Shown here: in pieces, positions 22,082-33,819 of the stretch
How the letters are laid out: every line of letters starts with the position of its first letter
How positions within the stretch are numbered: position 1 is the first letter of the stretch
The notes under the pieces: generated by a model
Told to the model about the DNA's origin: nothing
The model's input: the letters and a program-made list of their open reading frames with translations, nothing else
Database searches by the model: none
Position numbers and translations under genes: made by a program
Source: Saposhnikovia divaricata
Taxonomy: Eukaryota; Streptophyta; Magnoliopsida; Apiales; Apiaceae
Direction of reading: 5' to 3'
Assembly: GCA_036435485.1 (NCBI GenBank)
Contig: CM071596.1
Location: 14,040,001-14,104,000 of the forward strand
DNA: 64,000 bases

Positions 22082-23770
22082 CCCCACAAATGAATAGGAA
22101 CATGAGAGTGAAATTTGAGTGCTATTGCAACAAAAAATAGGTGTTTATGTTTGCATTCTGCCATACCATTCTATTGTGGAGTCTCAATGCAAGAACTTTG
22201 ATGTGTAATACCATAAGACTAAAACAAAGTGTGTAACTGTTTACTGAAAAACTCTGTACCATTGTCAGATCTGATTGTCTTAACATGAGCATTAAAATGA
22301 GTTCGAACATTATTCAGAAAAGAAGTGAAAATAGAATGAACTTGAGATTTATTGGATAACAGAAATGTCCAGGTACACCTGGTACAATTAATCTTCAACA
22401 ATTCTAAGAAATGAAGTACAAGTAAAGTAAGTCTTATGTTTGTAAGGACCTCACAAATCAGAATGTATTAAATCAAAAGGTAAAATAGCATGACTGTCAC
22501 TAGTTTGAAAAGAAGACCTGCTTGATTAGTAAAATGATACACATCACAAGGTACAAAGGAATCAGACTTAACATAAGGAGAAACAACACTAATTTGTTTA
22601 AGAACACTAAAAGGAGAATGTCCTAGTCTTACGTGCCACAACTTAGACTCATCAAGCTGAACAGTGCTGCAAATCATTGGAGATTGACACTAAGTTGTGG
22701 AAAACAGAGGTGAAAACAAAGATGAACTTGGAAGAACCATTTTGTAAAGCTGACCTTGAAGTTTACCAATCCCCAATATTTTTCTTCTATGTACAATCCT
22801 CAATTACACAGATATGAGACAAGAATTCAATTGCACAATGTAAAGTTGAAGTCAGTTTACTGACAGAAATCAGGTTGAATTGGAAACTATGAACCAAAAG
22901 AACATCATACAAAATAATCTCAGGTGTCAACTAAGATTTCATTTGAGAGTAACTTTTGTAAATTCTCCATTAGGTAAACAAATATCAACTTCACAAGAAG
23001 TAATATCAGTGAGAAAATTATGAAAACATGTTATATGATTTGTTCCAGAGTCAACAATCCAATCTTGTGGAGAATGATAGTTAATAAGATAAACAGAAGT
23101 CAGATATGAACAGTAATGAGAACTGATACCTGACTGAGGAGTAGAGTTAGATGAAACCTGAGAAAGCTGACTCTGATTGAGAAGTGTTAACAATTGCTAA
23201 TATTGAGCAGTAGACAAACAGTTTCTAGTAGTAGAATCAGAACTCTGAGGAGTAGCATCAGATTTATCAGAAGCAGAAGAAGTAGAAGCAACTTGAGCAA
23301 CAAACTTGTGATCACTCTTTGAAGTCTTGTTGGAACCAGTAGATGCCTTAGCCTTTGATGGAAATCCAATCAACTGATAACACGTATCCCTTGTGTAATT
23401 TTTACCATGACAATATGTACACTCTAGAGTTCTCTTTGTATCTGAACATTAGGATCAGACTTCTTAAACTCAGGTTTGTTAAACCTAGATTTTTTCATAA
23501 GCATAGCAGACTCAATAGCAGGTTGAGCTGGATTAACATAGTTTCTTTGATGTTCCTCTTGTTGAAGAAGAGGGAAAACAATAGTAAGAGGAGAATTAGA
23601 GTCATCATCAACAATTGACCTCGAATATTAGTGTAAATCTCATTGAGTCCCATCAAGAACTGTGTGACTTTAGTAACCTCATCAGCTTGTTCTTGTTGCT
23701 GCTTAGCATTACAAACACAGATACAGGTACATTTAGGAATACTAGAGGCATGTAACAAATCATCCCAAAG
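22082..23770 (-). pseudogene. Element B integrase core, protease and gag C-terminal part
   Basis: Minus strand, right to left: gag (KQQQEQADEVTKVTQFLMGL, 23495-23758), CCHC-like YCHGKNYTRDTC near 23390-23420, protease DWIVDSGTNHITC (23010-23070), GAG-pre-integrase SKLWHVRLGH (22620-22650) and integrase IRSDNGTEF (22250-22275). Frames shift and stops occur between pieces. It joins 15760-16065 across the CACTA element and 29391-29885 across element C. Confidence 0.85.
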
Positions 23771-24300
23771 TGTTGGATATTTTAGTGTAAATTGGGTTGG
23801 CTAGTTGATCAATGTAATCGTAATGTTACATCGAACAAGTCGGGAGAATGCGGAGTGCATGCTTTGTTCGAGTTCGTTATGATTTCAGAATTATTGCTTA
23901 TGAGACATGTCTATTGGGATCAAACACATCTGTTAGAATGAGATGTGTCTATTGGAAAAGACACATCTTGAGATGTGTCTATTGGAAAAGACACATCTTG
24001 AGATGTGTCTATTGGCATTGGACATGACTGTTGGAAATGAGATGTGTCTTTTGGCAAAAGACACATCTTGAGATGTGTCTATTGGCAAAAGACACATCTG
24101 TTGGCATCTATAAATAGGTGTGGCATTGATCATTTTCTGCATAGGTTCATTTGAAATTCACAGCAAAAACACATTCTCTCTTCTTGCAGAATTTCTGATT
24201 TTATCCGATTGAATTATTTGGGTGAACCACAAATAACTTTAATCTGAAAGTGTTCACACGACTTCAGAAAAATCCAAGTAATTACCCATATTCCCTAACA
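23771..24300 (+). repeat. 5' LTR of element C (530 bp)
   Basis: TGTTGG...CTAACA. U3 holds a ~30-bp-period array (23941-24099) of AGATGTGTC and its complement GACACATCT, nine exact copies, alternating so that each pair can form a hairpin. TATAAATA follows at 24109-24116. This is the same design as the LTRs of A and D, with another motif. Confidence 0.93.
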
Positions 24301-24326
24301 AATATTGAAGTCATTTGTTTCTGAAG

Positions 24327-27300
24327 ATGGCGAACGCAGAATCTGCAAAAGACATGACAAGCAAGTTTGCAAAATTGGACAAGTTTGAGGGCCAGGATTT
24401 TAGAAGATGGCAGAAAAAGATACATTTTCTGTTGACCACACTGAAAGTTGTGTATGTTCTGAGTACCCCCATTCCAGAAGTGATCGAAAATGAAACCGCT
24501 GAACAGACTAGGAAGCGGTGCAAGTGGGAAAACGATGACTACATCTGTCGCGGCCACATTTTAAACGGTATGTCTGATTCCCTTTTCGATATATACCAAA
24601 ATGTTGAGTCAGCGAAAGAATTGTTGGATTCTCTTGAATCCAAGTACATGGCAGAAGATGCTTCTAGTAAGAAGTTTCTGGTTAGTAATTTTATGAATTA
24701 TAAAATGGTCGATTCTAGACCAGTGATGGAACAATACAATGAATTGTTAAGGATTCTGGGGCAGTTTGCCCAACACAATCTGAAGATGGATGAATCTATC
24801 TCAGTTTCTGGTGTTATAGACAAACTACCACCATCATGGAAGGATTTTAAACACTCCTTGAAACATAATAAAGATGATATGACTCTGGTTCAACTTGGAA
24901 GTCACTTCAGAATTGAAGAGGCTTTGAGGACTCAAGAAATTGAGAATAATCCTAAGGGAAAGAACCAAGTCGGTAACTCTTCTGTGAATATGATTGAAGA
25001 TGGTGGATCTTCCAAGAATTCTCAGAATGGCAAGGGTGATAAACGAAAGTTTAAAGGAAACAACAACAATTCTTCCAATAAAAGGCCTAAGATGGCATGT
25101 TGGAAGTGTGGCAAACCTTGACATTTCAAGAAGGATTGTCGGGTTGGTTAAGGCAAGCAAGAAAAGCAGATTACTGGTCCAAGTGGAACCAAGGATCCAG
25201 AAAAGCAACAAGGTCAGATTTTAATACAGAATTATAATTCTGGTCAGAATTATGTATCACTAGTATCTGAGGCATTTTATGTGCAGGATGACAATGTTGC
25301 TTGGTGGATTGATTCAGGAGCAACGAGTCACGTATGCAAAGATCTTCGTTGGTTCATAGACTTTCAACCAATCGAAGATGGATCTATCTTAAAGATGGGA
25401 AATGTTGCAACTGAACCGATCAAAGGACTAGGAAATGTCAAGATAGATTTTACTTCTGGCAAATGTATATTGTTAAATAAAGTGTTGTATGTTCCTGGGA
25501 TTCGGAAGAATCTCTTGTCTGGTGTTGTATTGAACAATTGTGGATATAAACAAGTTTATGAAAGTGACAAATATATATTGTCAAAACATGGCTCTTTTGT
25601 TGGCTTTGGCTATTTGTGTAATGGTATGTTTATGTTGAATGTAAATACTCCATTTGTTGATGAATCTGCTTGCATGGCTTCTACTAGTACTAGCAATGAT
25701 TTGAATAAATCTGAATTATGGCATGCTAGACTAGGACATGTACATTACAAAAGAATAAAGGCTATGTCAAAAATGAGTCTCATACCTGCCATTGATATAG
25801 ATAATGAAAAATGCAAAACATGCATGTTAACGAAGATAACCAGAATGCCATTTAAAGAGGAAATAGGGTGTCTGATGGTTTAGAACTAATTCATAGTGAT
25901 TTGTGTGATTTCCATTCTACACCATCATTAGGAAATAAAAAGTATGTAGTTACTTTTATTGATGATGCTACTAGATATTGCTATGTATATCTATTGCATG
26001 CTAAGGATGAAGCTCTTGACTTCTTTAAAATTTATAAAGAAGAAGTAGAGCTACATCAGAGTACCATGATTAAAAATCTATTACTGATAGAGGAGGTGAG
26101 TATTATGATCCGGTTTATTTTCAATCTACTGGTATAATACATCAAACCACGGCTCCTTATACACCACAACAAAATGGTGTGGCAGAGAGAAAGAATAGGA
26201 CTTTGAAAGAAATGGTTAATTCCTTGTTATCCTACTCGGGATTGAGTGAGGGTTTTTGGGGTGAGGCTATGTTAACAGCCTGTTATTTATTGAATCGAAT
26301 TCCTAGCAAGAGGAATAAGATTACCCCTTATGAACTTTGGTATAAAGAGTCACCAAAATTGAGTTTTCTGAGAGTTTCGGGATGTAGAGCAGTTGTAAGA
26401 CTCACTGAACCCAAAAGAAGAAACTTGGGTGCACGAGGTATAGATTGCATATTTGTTGGTTATGCTGAGCATTCCATAGCATATAGATTCTATGTGTTAG
26501 AATCTAATGACTATGTATCTGTGAACTCGATAATCGAGTCAAGGGATGCTATATTTGATGAAAACAGATTTACATCTATACCTAGACCAAGGGACATGCT
26601 TCAGAATTCTTCTAGTAGGAACTCAGTTTCTACTGAAGATGTTAATGGACCGTCTGAACCAAGGAGAAGCACTAGAGCTAGAAAAGCAAAGTCTTTTGGA
26701 GATGATTTTCATCTTTATCTAGTAGAAGGCTCTAGAGATGAAATTGAATATCAATACCAATATTGTTTTGTTATTGAGGAGGATCCAAATACATTTAGCG
26801 AAGCTATGAAATCTAGGGATGTTGCATTCTGGAAAGAAGCTATCCAAGATGAAATGGATTCTATCATGAATAATAATACTTGGGAATTGAGTGATCTGCC
26901 CCCTGGCTGTAAGGCATTGGGAAACAGATGGATCTTCAAAAGGAAAATGAAGGTGGACGGTACCATAGATAAGTTTAAAGCCAGATTGGTAATCCAAGGT
27001 TTTAGACAAAAAGAAGGGATTGATTATTTTGATACTTATGCTCCTGTTGCTAGAACCTCTACTATTAGGTTGTTAATAGCACTTGCTGCTATACAGAACC
27101 TTGTCATTCACCAAATGGATGTGAAAACTGCATTCTTGAATGGTGAATTAGATGAAGAGATTTATATGAAACAACCCGAAGGGTTTGTTATGCCTGGTTG
27201 TGAAAACAAGGTGTGTAAATTGAAGAAATCAATTTATGGTCTGAAACAAGCACCGAAGGATTGGCATGATAAATTTGATACTGTAGTCTTGTCTAACGGT

Positions 27301-28326
27301 TATTTTCTTAACCAAGCAGACAAGTGTGTATATAGCAAATTTGATGCTTCTGGTAATGGAGTTATAATTTGTTTATATGTGGATGACATGTTGATTTTTG
27401 GTACTGACGAAAATCAAGTGGATAAAACCAAAAGGTTCTTGTATTCTAATTTTGATATGAAAGACATGGGGGAGGCTGAGGTGATTCTTGGTATAAGAAT
27501 CAAGCGTGAGAACAATGGCATTTCAATTTCTCAATCTCATTATATTGAGAAGATTCTGAAAAGATTTAACTTTAAGGATTGTTCTCCTGTTAGCACTCCT
27601 ATTGATCCTAGTATTAAACTCCTACCTAATACAGGTGTTGCAGTATCACAACTTGAATATTCAAGGGCTATTGGTAGTCTCATGTATGCCATGATAAGCA
27701 CTAGGCCAGATATTGCCTATGCTGTTGGAAAGCTTAGTAGATATACTAGCAAACCAAGTTCACATCATTGGCAAGCCTTGAGCCGAGTGTTCAAGTACTT
27801 AAAAGGAACCATGGATTATGGTTTGACATATACTGGATTTCCTTCGGTTATTGAAGGACATCCAGATGCAAGTTGGATTTCCAATAAGGAAGATCATTCT
27901 TCCACAAGTGGATGGGTATTCCTTCTTGGGGGAGGTGCTATCACTTGGGCATCAAAGAAACAGAGTTGCATTACTGATTAAACGATGGAATCTGAATTTG
28001 TAGCATTATCAACGGCCGGTAAAGAAGCTGAATGGCTAAGAAATCTGATTTATGAGATTCCATTCTGGCCTAAACCGATATCACCGATATCTATCAGATG
28101 CGATAGTGAGTCTGCCTTGTCTAATGCCTATAGACAAGTGTTCAAAGGCAAGTCTAGACACTTAGGTGTTAGACATAACATGATTCGTGAGCTTATCACG
28201 CATGGTGTTATATCAGTGGAGTTTATAAGAACTCAACATAATTTAGCCGATCATCTAACCAAAGGGTTGAGTAGAGATCTTGTGCACAAGTCGGCTGTAG
28301 GGATGGGATTAAAGTCCATCAAATAA
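24327..28326 (+). pseudogene. Gag-pol of element C, broken
   Basis: Start at the ATG 24327 (MANAESAKDM), 26 nt after the LTR. Gag (FDKFEG-type copia gag) runs to a zinc knuckle CWKCGKP whose next codon is TGA (25119-25121), where the consensus has Gly. A second stop is at ~25149. Protease WWIDSGATSHVC (~25300-25335), GAG-pre-integrase LWHARLGHVHY, then frameshifts near 25870 and 26080 within integrase. Integrase end PQQNGVAERKNR, RT with HQMDVKTAFLNG and YVDDM (~27378), RNase H interrupted by TAA at 27979-27981 and ending near DHLTKGL. No catalytic complement is expected. Confidence 0.9.
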
Positions 28327-28855
28327 CCTCTCATGTTGAGATACCCAATTCCCATCTAATATGACATTAGGTGCTGAATTCAATGTGGAAAGCTTAACAT
28401 CTAGAGATCGGAACACATTAAAGCATCATCCCAAGGTATGTGTTCAGACCTGCAAGTTAAGGAGGTTGAAGTTTATCTTCTTAATAGTTCTTTTGAAAAA
28501 GTGCATATGCAGGTGCGAGAATAAAAGAACTACCTATTTGAGCATGAAGTTTAGCCGCTTCAAGAAGCTTGGACTTGGCTTTGATATGCTTAAGAAGGAT
28601 TAGGACACTAGGCTAGTAAAATATAGTGTCGAGTAAGAACATTTGAGAATGTAAATTTATGTGTATATTATCTTCATGTATTCACTATGAATAACCAAGG
28701 TTCAATCCATAGTGACATCTTGGTATTCGAATATTTGGAATGTATAATATACTAATGTGAAATTCAATCGTCACGATATTTCATTTATGCATAGATTTGT
28801 TGTTTGTTGTGATTTTGTTTAGTTAATCATGGATTACGCTAAAATGGGGGAGGAA
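28327..28855 (+). other. 3' untranslated part of element C with polypurine tract
   Basis: Non-coding. AAAATGGGGGAGGAA at 28841-28855 immediately before the LTR is the polypurine tract. Confidence 0.75.
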
Positions 28856-29385
28856 TGTTGGATATTTTAGTGTAAATTGGGTTGGCTAGTTGATCAATGT
28901 AATCGTAATGTTACATCGAACAAGTCGGGAGAATGCGGAGTGCATGCTTTGTTCGAGTTCGTTATGATTTCAGAATTATTGCTTATGAGACATGTCTATT
29001 GGGATCAAACACATCTGTTAGAATGAGATGTGTCTATTGGAAAAGACACATCTTGAGATGTGTCTATTGGAAAAGACACATCTTGAGATGTGTCTATTGG
29101 CATTGGACATGACTGTTGGAAATGAGATGTGTCTTTTGGCAAAAGACACATCTTGAGATGTGTCTATTGGCAAAAGATACATCTGTTGGCATCTATAAAT
29201 AGGTGTGGCGTTGATCATTTTCTGCATAGGTTCATTTGAAATTCATAGCAAAAACACATTCTCTCTTCTTGCAGAATTTCTGATTTTATCCGATTGAATT
29301 ATTTGGGTGAACCACAAATAATTTCAATCTGAAAGTGTTCACACGACTTCAGAAAAATCCAAGTAATTACCCATATTCCCCAACA
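28856..29385 (+). repeat. 3' LTR of element C (530 bp)
   Basis: Same length as the 5' LTR, with six substitutions, all transitions. One (GACACATCT to GATACATCT near 29170) hits a copy of the palindromic motif. Confidence 0.93.
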
Positions 29386-29390
29386 CAAAG

Positions 29391-29885
29391 CATCTTAAAC
29401 TTTGTATGGTAACCAGAAATTGACAAAGTATTCTGAGTAAGAGCACCTAAGGATTTCTTTAACTCAAATATATGCGGACCATTACTTTCAGAAAAATGCA
29501 TGTGATTATCATTCCAAACATCATTAGCTAGAGGAATACACATTAGACTTGAACGAATTTCAGGCACAACAGAATTGAGCAGTCAATAAATGATCATATT
29601 GTTACAGCATTGCTAATGAGAAAAGTAAGAAGGTGATTCACCTAGAATCTTGAATTTACTAGTAACAAAACCTAATTTGTTCTTTGCAGAAAGAGCAAGA
29701 GACATCGATCGCTTCCATTTGTTAAAATTTTCTCCGTTAAGAGCAACTGTAACAAGAACTTGACCAGGATGATCGGAAGGATGAAGATACAGTGGATGAC
29801 TAGCATCAAGGACAATTGAGTGATAATCACTCTCAAGATTAGACTCAGGAGGAGTAAAAGTAGTGTTAGACTCAAGAGCGGCCAT
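29391..29885 (-). pseudogene. Element B gag N-terminal part
   Basis: Minus-strand start at 29885 (MAALESNTTF). LHPSDHPGQVLV and NFNKWKRSMSLALSAKNKLG are the conserved copia gag N-terminus. Interrupted around 29570-29610 and then by element C at 29385. Confidence 0.85.
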
Positions 29886-30161
29886 AAAGTGTTTGATAAA
29901 ATGCGACAAAGAAGAAAAAGAACAAAATCAATCAGATCAAAAACAAAATCAACATGATCAATGTAGAACAACACTAAAAACAATGAAATCAAGACTAATC
30001 AGCATACAATAAATTGACAGAAGTTGTATACGAACAAAGCATTAACGAAGAAATAAAGAAACAAACAAGAAATGTAGAAATAAAATGAACAAGAAATGAA
30101 GAAACGAAGAAATGAAGCTTTGAGAACAAAGCTTTAATGGTGGAAGAGAAGTAGATACAAA
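29886..30161 (-). other. 5' leader of element B
   Basis: Untranslated stretch between PBS and gag start, rich in A on the plus strand. No gene seen. Confidence 0.5.
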
Positions 30162-30180
30162 GATCTTAGCTCTGATATCA
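30162..30180 (-). other. Primer binding site of element B
   Basis: On the minus strand TGATATCAGAGC follows directly after the LTR CA; one mismatch to the usual initiator tRNA-Met PBS. Confidence 0.8.
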
Positions 30181-30402
30181 TGAAGAATTGTGAGAGATGA
30201 AAAAAAACTTTCTCATTAACTTGAAAAATGAACTGTACAACTGTTATATACAAAAGCCAATCTCACTTCTAACTACCTGTATCTAATTTATATCTATATA
30301 TCTAACAACCTGACTAACTTGAATTTACAAAATTACCCTTAGTATACAACTAACCCGAAACTATACTATCATCTATCTGATTTATCATATAAATGTCTAA
30401 CA
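30181..30402 (-). repeat. 5' LTR of element B (222 bp)
   Basis: Plus-strand TGAAGAATTG...GTCTAACA, bounded by the PBS on its left. Short LTR, as in Retrofit/Ale-type elements. The partner LTR is not in the window, so the right boundary rests on the TG..CA rule. Confidence 0.65.
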
Positions 30403-30478
30403 AATATATATAATTTATTTCGATATGATTGATAATAAATTCTGATACTTAAAATATTTAAAATATTATGTGTAACAA

Positions 30479-31925
30479 TCAGTACAAGAAAAACGAGCAA
30501 TTCCTACTACAAATTTGGTAGGAAAAGGTCGTTTTTTGGTAGGAAATGATCCATTTCCTACCACACCCGTGTGGTAGGAATTGCTTGACTCGAAAATGAC
30601 TCCTGCTGGGAAATTTTGTGTGATGGTCAACGTGGGCCCCATCTGGTGACTTGGCAGCCACCTGTCATGGACCCACCTACCAACATGGCTGGCCACATGG
30701 CGTGGGTCCGACCAATGTCATCTTCCACGTCAAGCGCCACGTCACAAATTCTGGTGACGTAATTGGAGCATTTCCTACCAGCATTTCTGGTAGGAAATGC
30801 GTTGTTTTGGTAGGAAATATGACAGACGGGCTTTTTTAATTCCTACCAGATATTTCCTACCAGCTTGTTGAATGCGGTGGGAAAAGGCTTGAATGTGGTA
30901 GGAAATATTTGGTTTGTAATGGTCATGATAGTGAGAAAAGCCTTGAATGTGGTAGGAATTACTGGGCAATTTTTTTGAATTTTTTTTTTCATTTATATAT
31001 ATCCATGTACAACAAATTGCACAAATATTATAACAAATTGCACAATGTGATCAATATATAAATCATACCATAATATTCATAAGTTAAATTTACATCTCCA
31101 AAATAATTGTTTAAATTTACAAAAATGACAATCATAACAACAAATCAAGAAATGTTTTACAAGCTTAAACTAATCGCCCTTAAAGTTTCCATCACCGTTG
31201 AATCATTCTACCCAATTTCTTTGTAAAGTTTGTCTTCGTCGTGATTTTTTTCTTTTTGTTGGCTTCGAAACCAATATGCTCTTCTTCAAGTGACAACAAT
31301 CTACATAAGGAGTGTAAGAAAAAAAACAATTAGTATCAATTATACACAAATACATGAACAATTAATCAAGAACAATTGAAAATATGAACTAATCAAGAAC
31401 AAAAAAATTAAGAAGACACACACACACATATACACTAATAAACATGTACGAATATATATAAATTACACACTTATAGATGTAAATCAAATTCACACAAACA
31501 ATAGAGGGAATAGATTTTTACCCGATTATATAAGGAGATGAATTGGTTCATATAAATATGAAATTCAATAGAGTATATGGAGAGGTAGAGATGAAAATTA
31601 AAGTTAAAAGGGAGAGAAAATTTGGTGAAGTGGATGGAGAGATTGAGATGAAATTTGATGAAGTGGTTAGTTTAAATGAAATTTGGTGATGTATTCAAAT
31701 TTGAATTTGGGTAAAAAAATTAAAATTTTTTTGTTTGGGCTCCATTTTTAAAATTTTTGTGAAATCAAGACTTATTTCCTACCAATATGTGGTAGGTTAT
31801 GAGTTTTGGGCGAAAATTTAGAATTTTTCATTTGGGCGGTCTATTTGAAGTTTCGGTTTTGGCGACTAGTTTTGAAATTTTCGTAAAAATATGACCTATT
31901 TCCTACCAATAGGTGGTAGGTTTTG
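30479..31925. mobile_element. CACTA-like fragment with GGTAGGAAAT subterminal repeats
   Basis: Left end reads CAGTACAAGAAAAACG, one base off the CACTACAAGAAA terminus. At least eleven copies of GGTAGGAA(A/T)T or TTTCCTACC occur in both orientations (30500-30960, then near 31770-31790 and 31900-31920), around a GC-rich patch at 30600-30760. No right TIR and no transposase recognised. Interpreted as a truncated or non-autonomous CACTA relative. Confidence 0.42.
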
Positions 31926-31949
31926 AGTTTGTTTGAAAAAAATATTATA

Positions 31950-32020
31950 ATTCACAAGAATCGAACCTTTAACCTCCTATAAGGAAAGTGCAATGTCATA
32001 CCACTACACCAACATGTTTC
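31950..32020 (-). other. tRNA-like pol III promoter remnant (SINE-like)
   Basis: On the minus strand TGGTGTAGTGG (32001-32011) fits an A box and GGTTCGATTC (31958-31967) fits a B box, 33 bp apart. No acceptor-stem pairing is evident, so not a working tRNA gene. A tRNA-derived SINE piece is possible; chance is not excluded. Confidence 0.3.
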
Positions 32021-32413
32021 TTTTGTAAAATATTATCTTAAATATATATAACCATAATCGGTAGTCTAAAAAATTAGAAAATGATTTTAATTAATAAATC
32101 AATGATTTTAATTTTATATAATCATACGGGTCTCGATATCACTACAATTAAATCATGTAAGCAAACAATTAAATTCATAAAATGCAAATAATAATACTCA
32201 CTAATTCTGTGATTCATGGTACATTAGATTCATTAATTTTCTATTTTTGTGATTTTTCAACCAATTTTTAACTAGTTTGTGAATTACATTAAAAATTTAA
32301 ATAAATATAGAATAAAAGATAAAATTCGAAGTAAAATACATAAAAATGCAAATATTAATACTCACAATTTTTGTGATGCATGTCACACTAGATTCACTAA
32401 TCTTATTTTATTT

Positions 32414-33819
32414 TTGACTTTAACCCCTAAACTAGTTTCCGTTCCCGATTCTTGATTTAATTATTTTGAAATAGAATTTCGACGATCGAACCATACGGGA
32501 GTAAAGATCAATCTTTTTCAATGTTATTCCAAAATTTTAAAAAAATTATAAATTTATTTGATTAGGTAATTTAACGGTCAACTAGTAATTTGACTTTAAC
32601 CCCGAACTAGTTTTCCTTCCCAATTTTTGATTAGATTATTTTGAAATAGAATTTCGATGATCGAACCATACGGGAGTCAAGATCAATCTTTTTAAATGTT
32701 ATTCCAAAATTTTTAAAAAAATAATAAATTTATTTGATTAGGTAATTTAACGGTCAACTAGTACTTTGACTTTAACCTCTAAACTAGTTTTCGTTCCCGA
32801 TTCTTGATTCGATTATTTTGAAATAGAATTTCAATGCTCGAACCGTACGGGAGTCAAGATCAATCTTTTTAAATGTTATTCCAAAATTATAAAAAAATAA
32901 TAAATTTATTTGATTAGGTAATTTAACGGTCAACCAGTAATTTGACTTTAACCCCTAAACTAGTTTTCGTTCCAGATTCTTGATTCGATTATTTTGAAAT
33001 AGAATTTTGATGATCGAACCGTATGGGAGTTAGGATCAATCATTTTAAATGTTATTCCAAAATTTTAAAAAAATAATAATTTTTTTGATTATCTAATTTA
33101 ACGGTCAACTAGTAATTTGACTTTAACCCCTAAACTAGTTTTCGTTCTAGATTCTTGATTTGATTATTTTAAAATAGAATTTTGATGATCGAACCGTACG
33201 GGAGTCAAGATCAATCTTTTTAAATGTTATTACAAAATTTTAACAAATTAATAAATTTATTTGATTAGGTAATTTAACGGTTAACCAGTAATTTGACTTT
33301 AACCCCTAAACTAGTTTTCCTTCCCGATTCTTGATTCGATTATTTTGAAATAAAATTTCGATGATCGAACCATACGGGAGTCAAGATCAATCTTTTTAAA
33401 TGTTATTCCAAAATTATAAAAAAATAATAAATTTATTTGATTAGGTAATTTAACGGTCAACTAGTACTTTGACTTTAAACCCTAAACTAGTTTTCGTTCC
33501 CGATTCTTGATTCGATTATTTTGAAATAGAATTTCGATGATCGAACCGTACGTGAGTCAAGATCAATCTATTTAAATATTGTTCCAAAATTTTAAAAAAA
33601 TAATAAATTTTTTGATTAGCTAATTTAACGGTCAACTAATAATTTGACTTTAACCCCTAAACCAGTTTTCGTTCCAGATTCTTGATTCGATTATTTTGAA
33701 ATAGAATTTCGATGATCGAACCGTACGGAAATCAAGATCAATCTTTTTAAATGTTATTCCAAAATTTTATAAAAATAATAAATTTATTTTATTAAGTAAT
33801 TTAACGGTCAACTAGCAAT
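32414..33819. repeat. Tandem array, eight units of 175-176 bp
   Basis: TTGACTTTAAC recurs at 32414, 32590, 32766, 32942, 33117, 33293, 33469 and 33644, giving periods 176, 176, 176, 175, 176, 176, 175. Units share GATCGAACC.TACGGGAGT and ATTTAACGGTCAACTAGTA blocks and are highly similar to one another. Short minisatellite-like array, non-coding. Confidence 0.93.

Larger units (their letters stand above)
23771..29385 (+). mobile_element. Ty1/copia element C (5615 bp), complete but defective
   Basis: Two 530-bp LTRs (23771-24300, 28856-29385) differ at six sites, all transitions. Perfect 5-bp TSD caaag (23766-23770, 29386-29390). Gag-pol is one frame in design, TNT1/Tork-like, but carries three stops and two frameshifts. 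It is inserted in element B gag. The LTR divergence of ~1.1% suggests a young insertion relative to B. Confidence 0.94.
12529..30402 (-). mobile_element. Old Ty1/copia element B, minus strand, carrying nested insertions
   Basis: Read on the minus strand from the right: LTR 30181-30402, PBS, gag, protease, integrase, RT, RNase H. Three later insertions split it: copia C (23771-29385), CACTA (16066-22078) and a solo LTR (14496-15759). Without these it is about 5 kb, normal for copia. Its 3' LTR is not seen and probably lies left of the window beyond the MITE and element A. Gag (LHPSDHPGQVLV, then SMSLALSAKNKLGFV) resembles the Retrofit/Ale-Ivana group. All coding parts are degenerate, so it is the oldest layer here. 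Confidence 0.88.

Noticed and set aside
23933..24142. Cys/His-rich minus-strand ORF, repeated at 29018-29227
   Set aside because: Translation of the palindromic LTR array of element C, present in both LTRs.
32414..33819. Centromeric satellite
   Set aside because: Unit length fits, but eight units in a transposon-rich arm-like context do not show a centromere.
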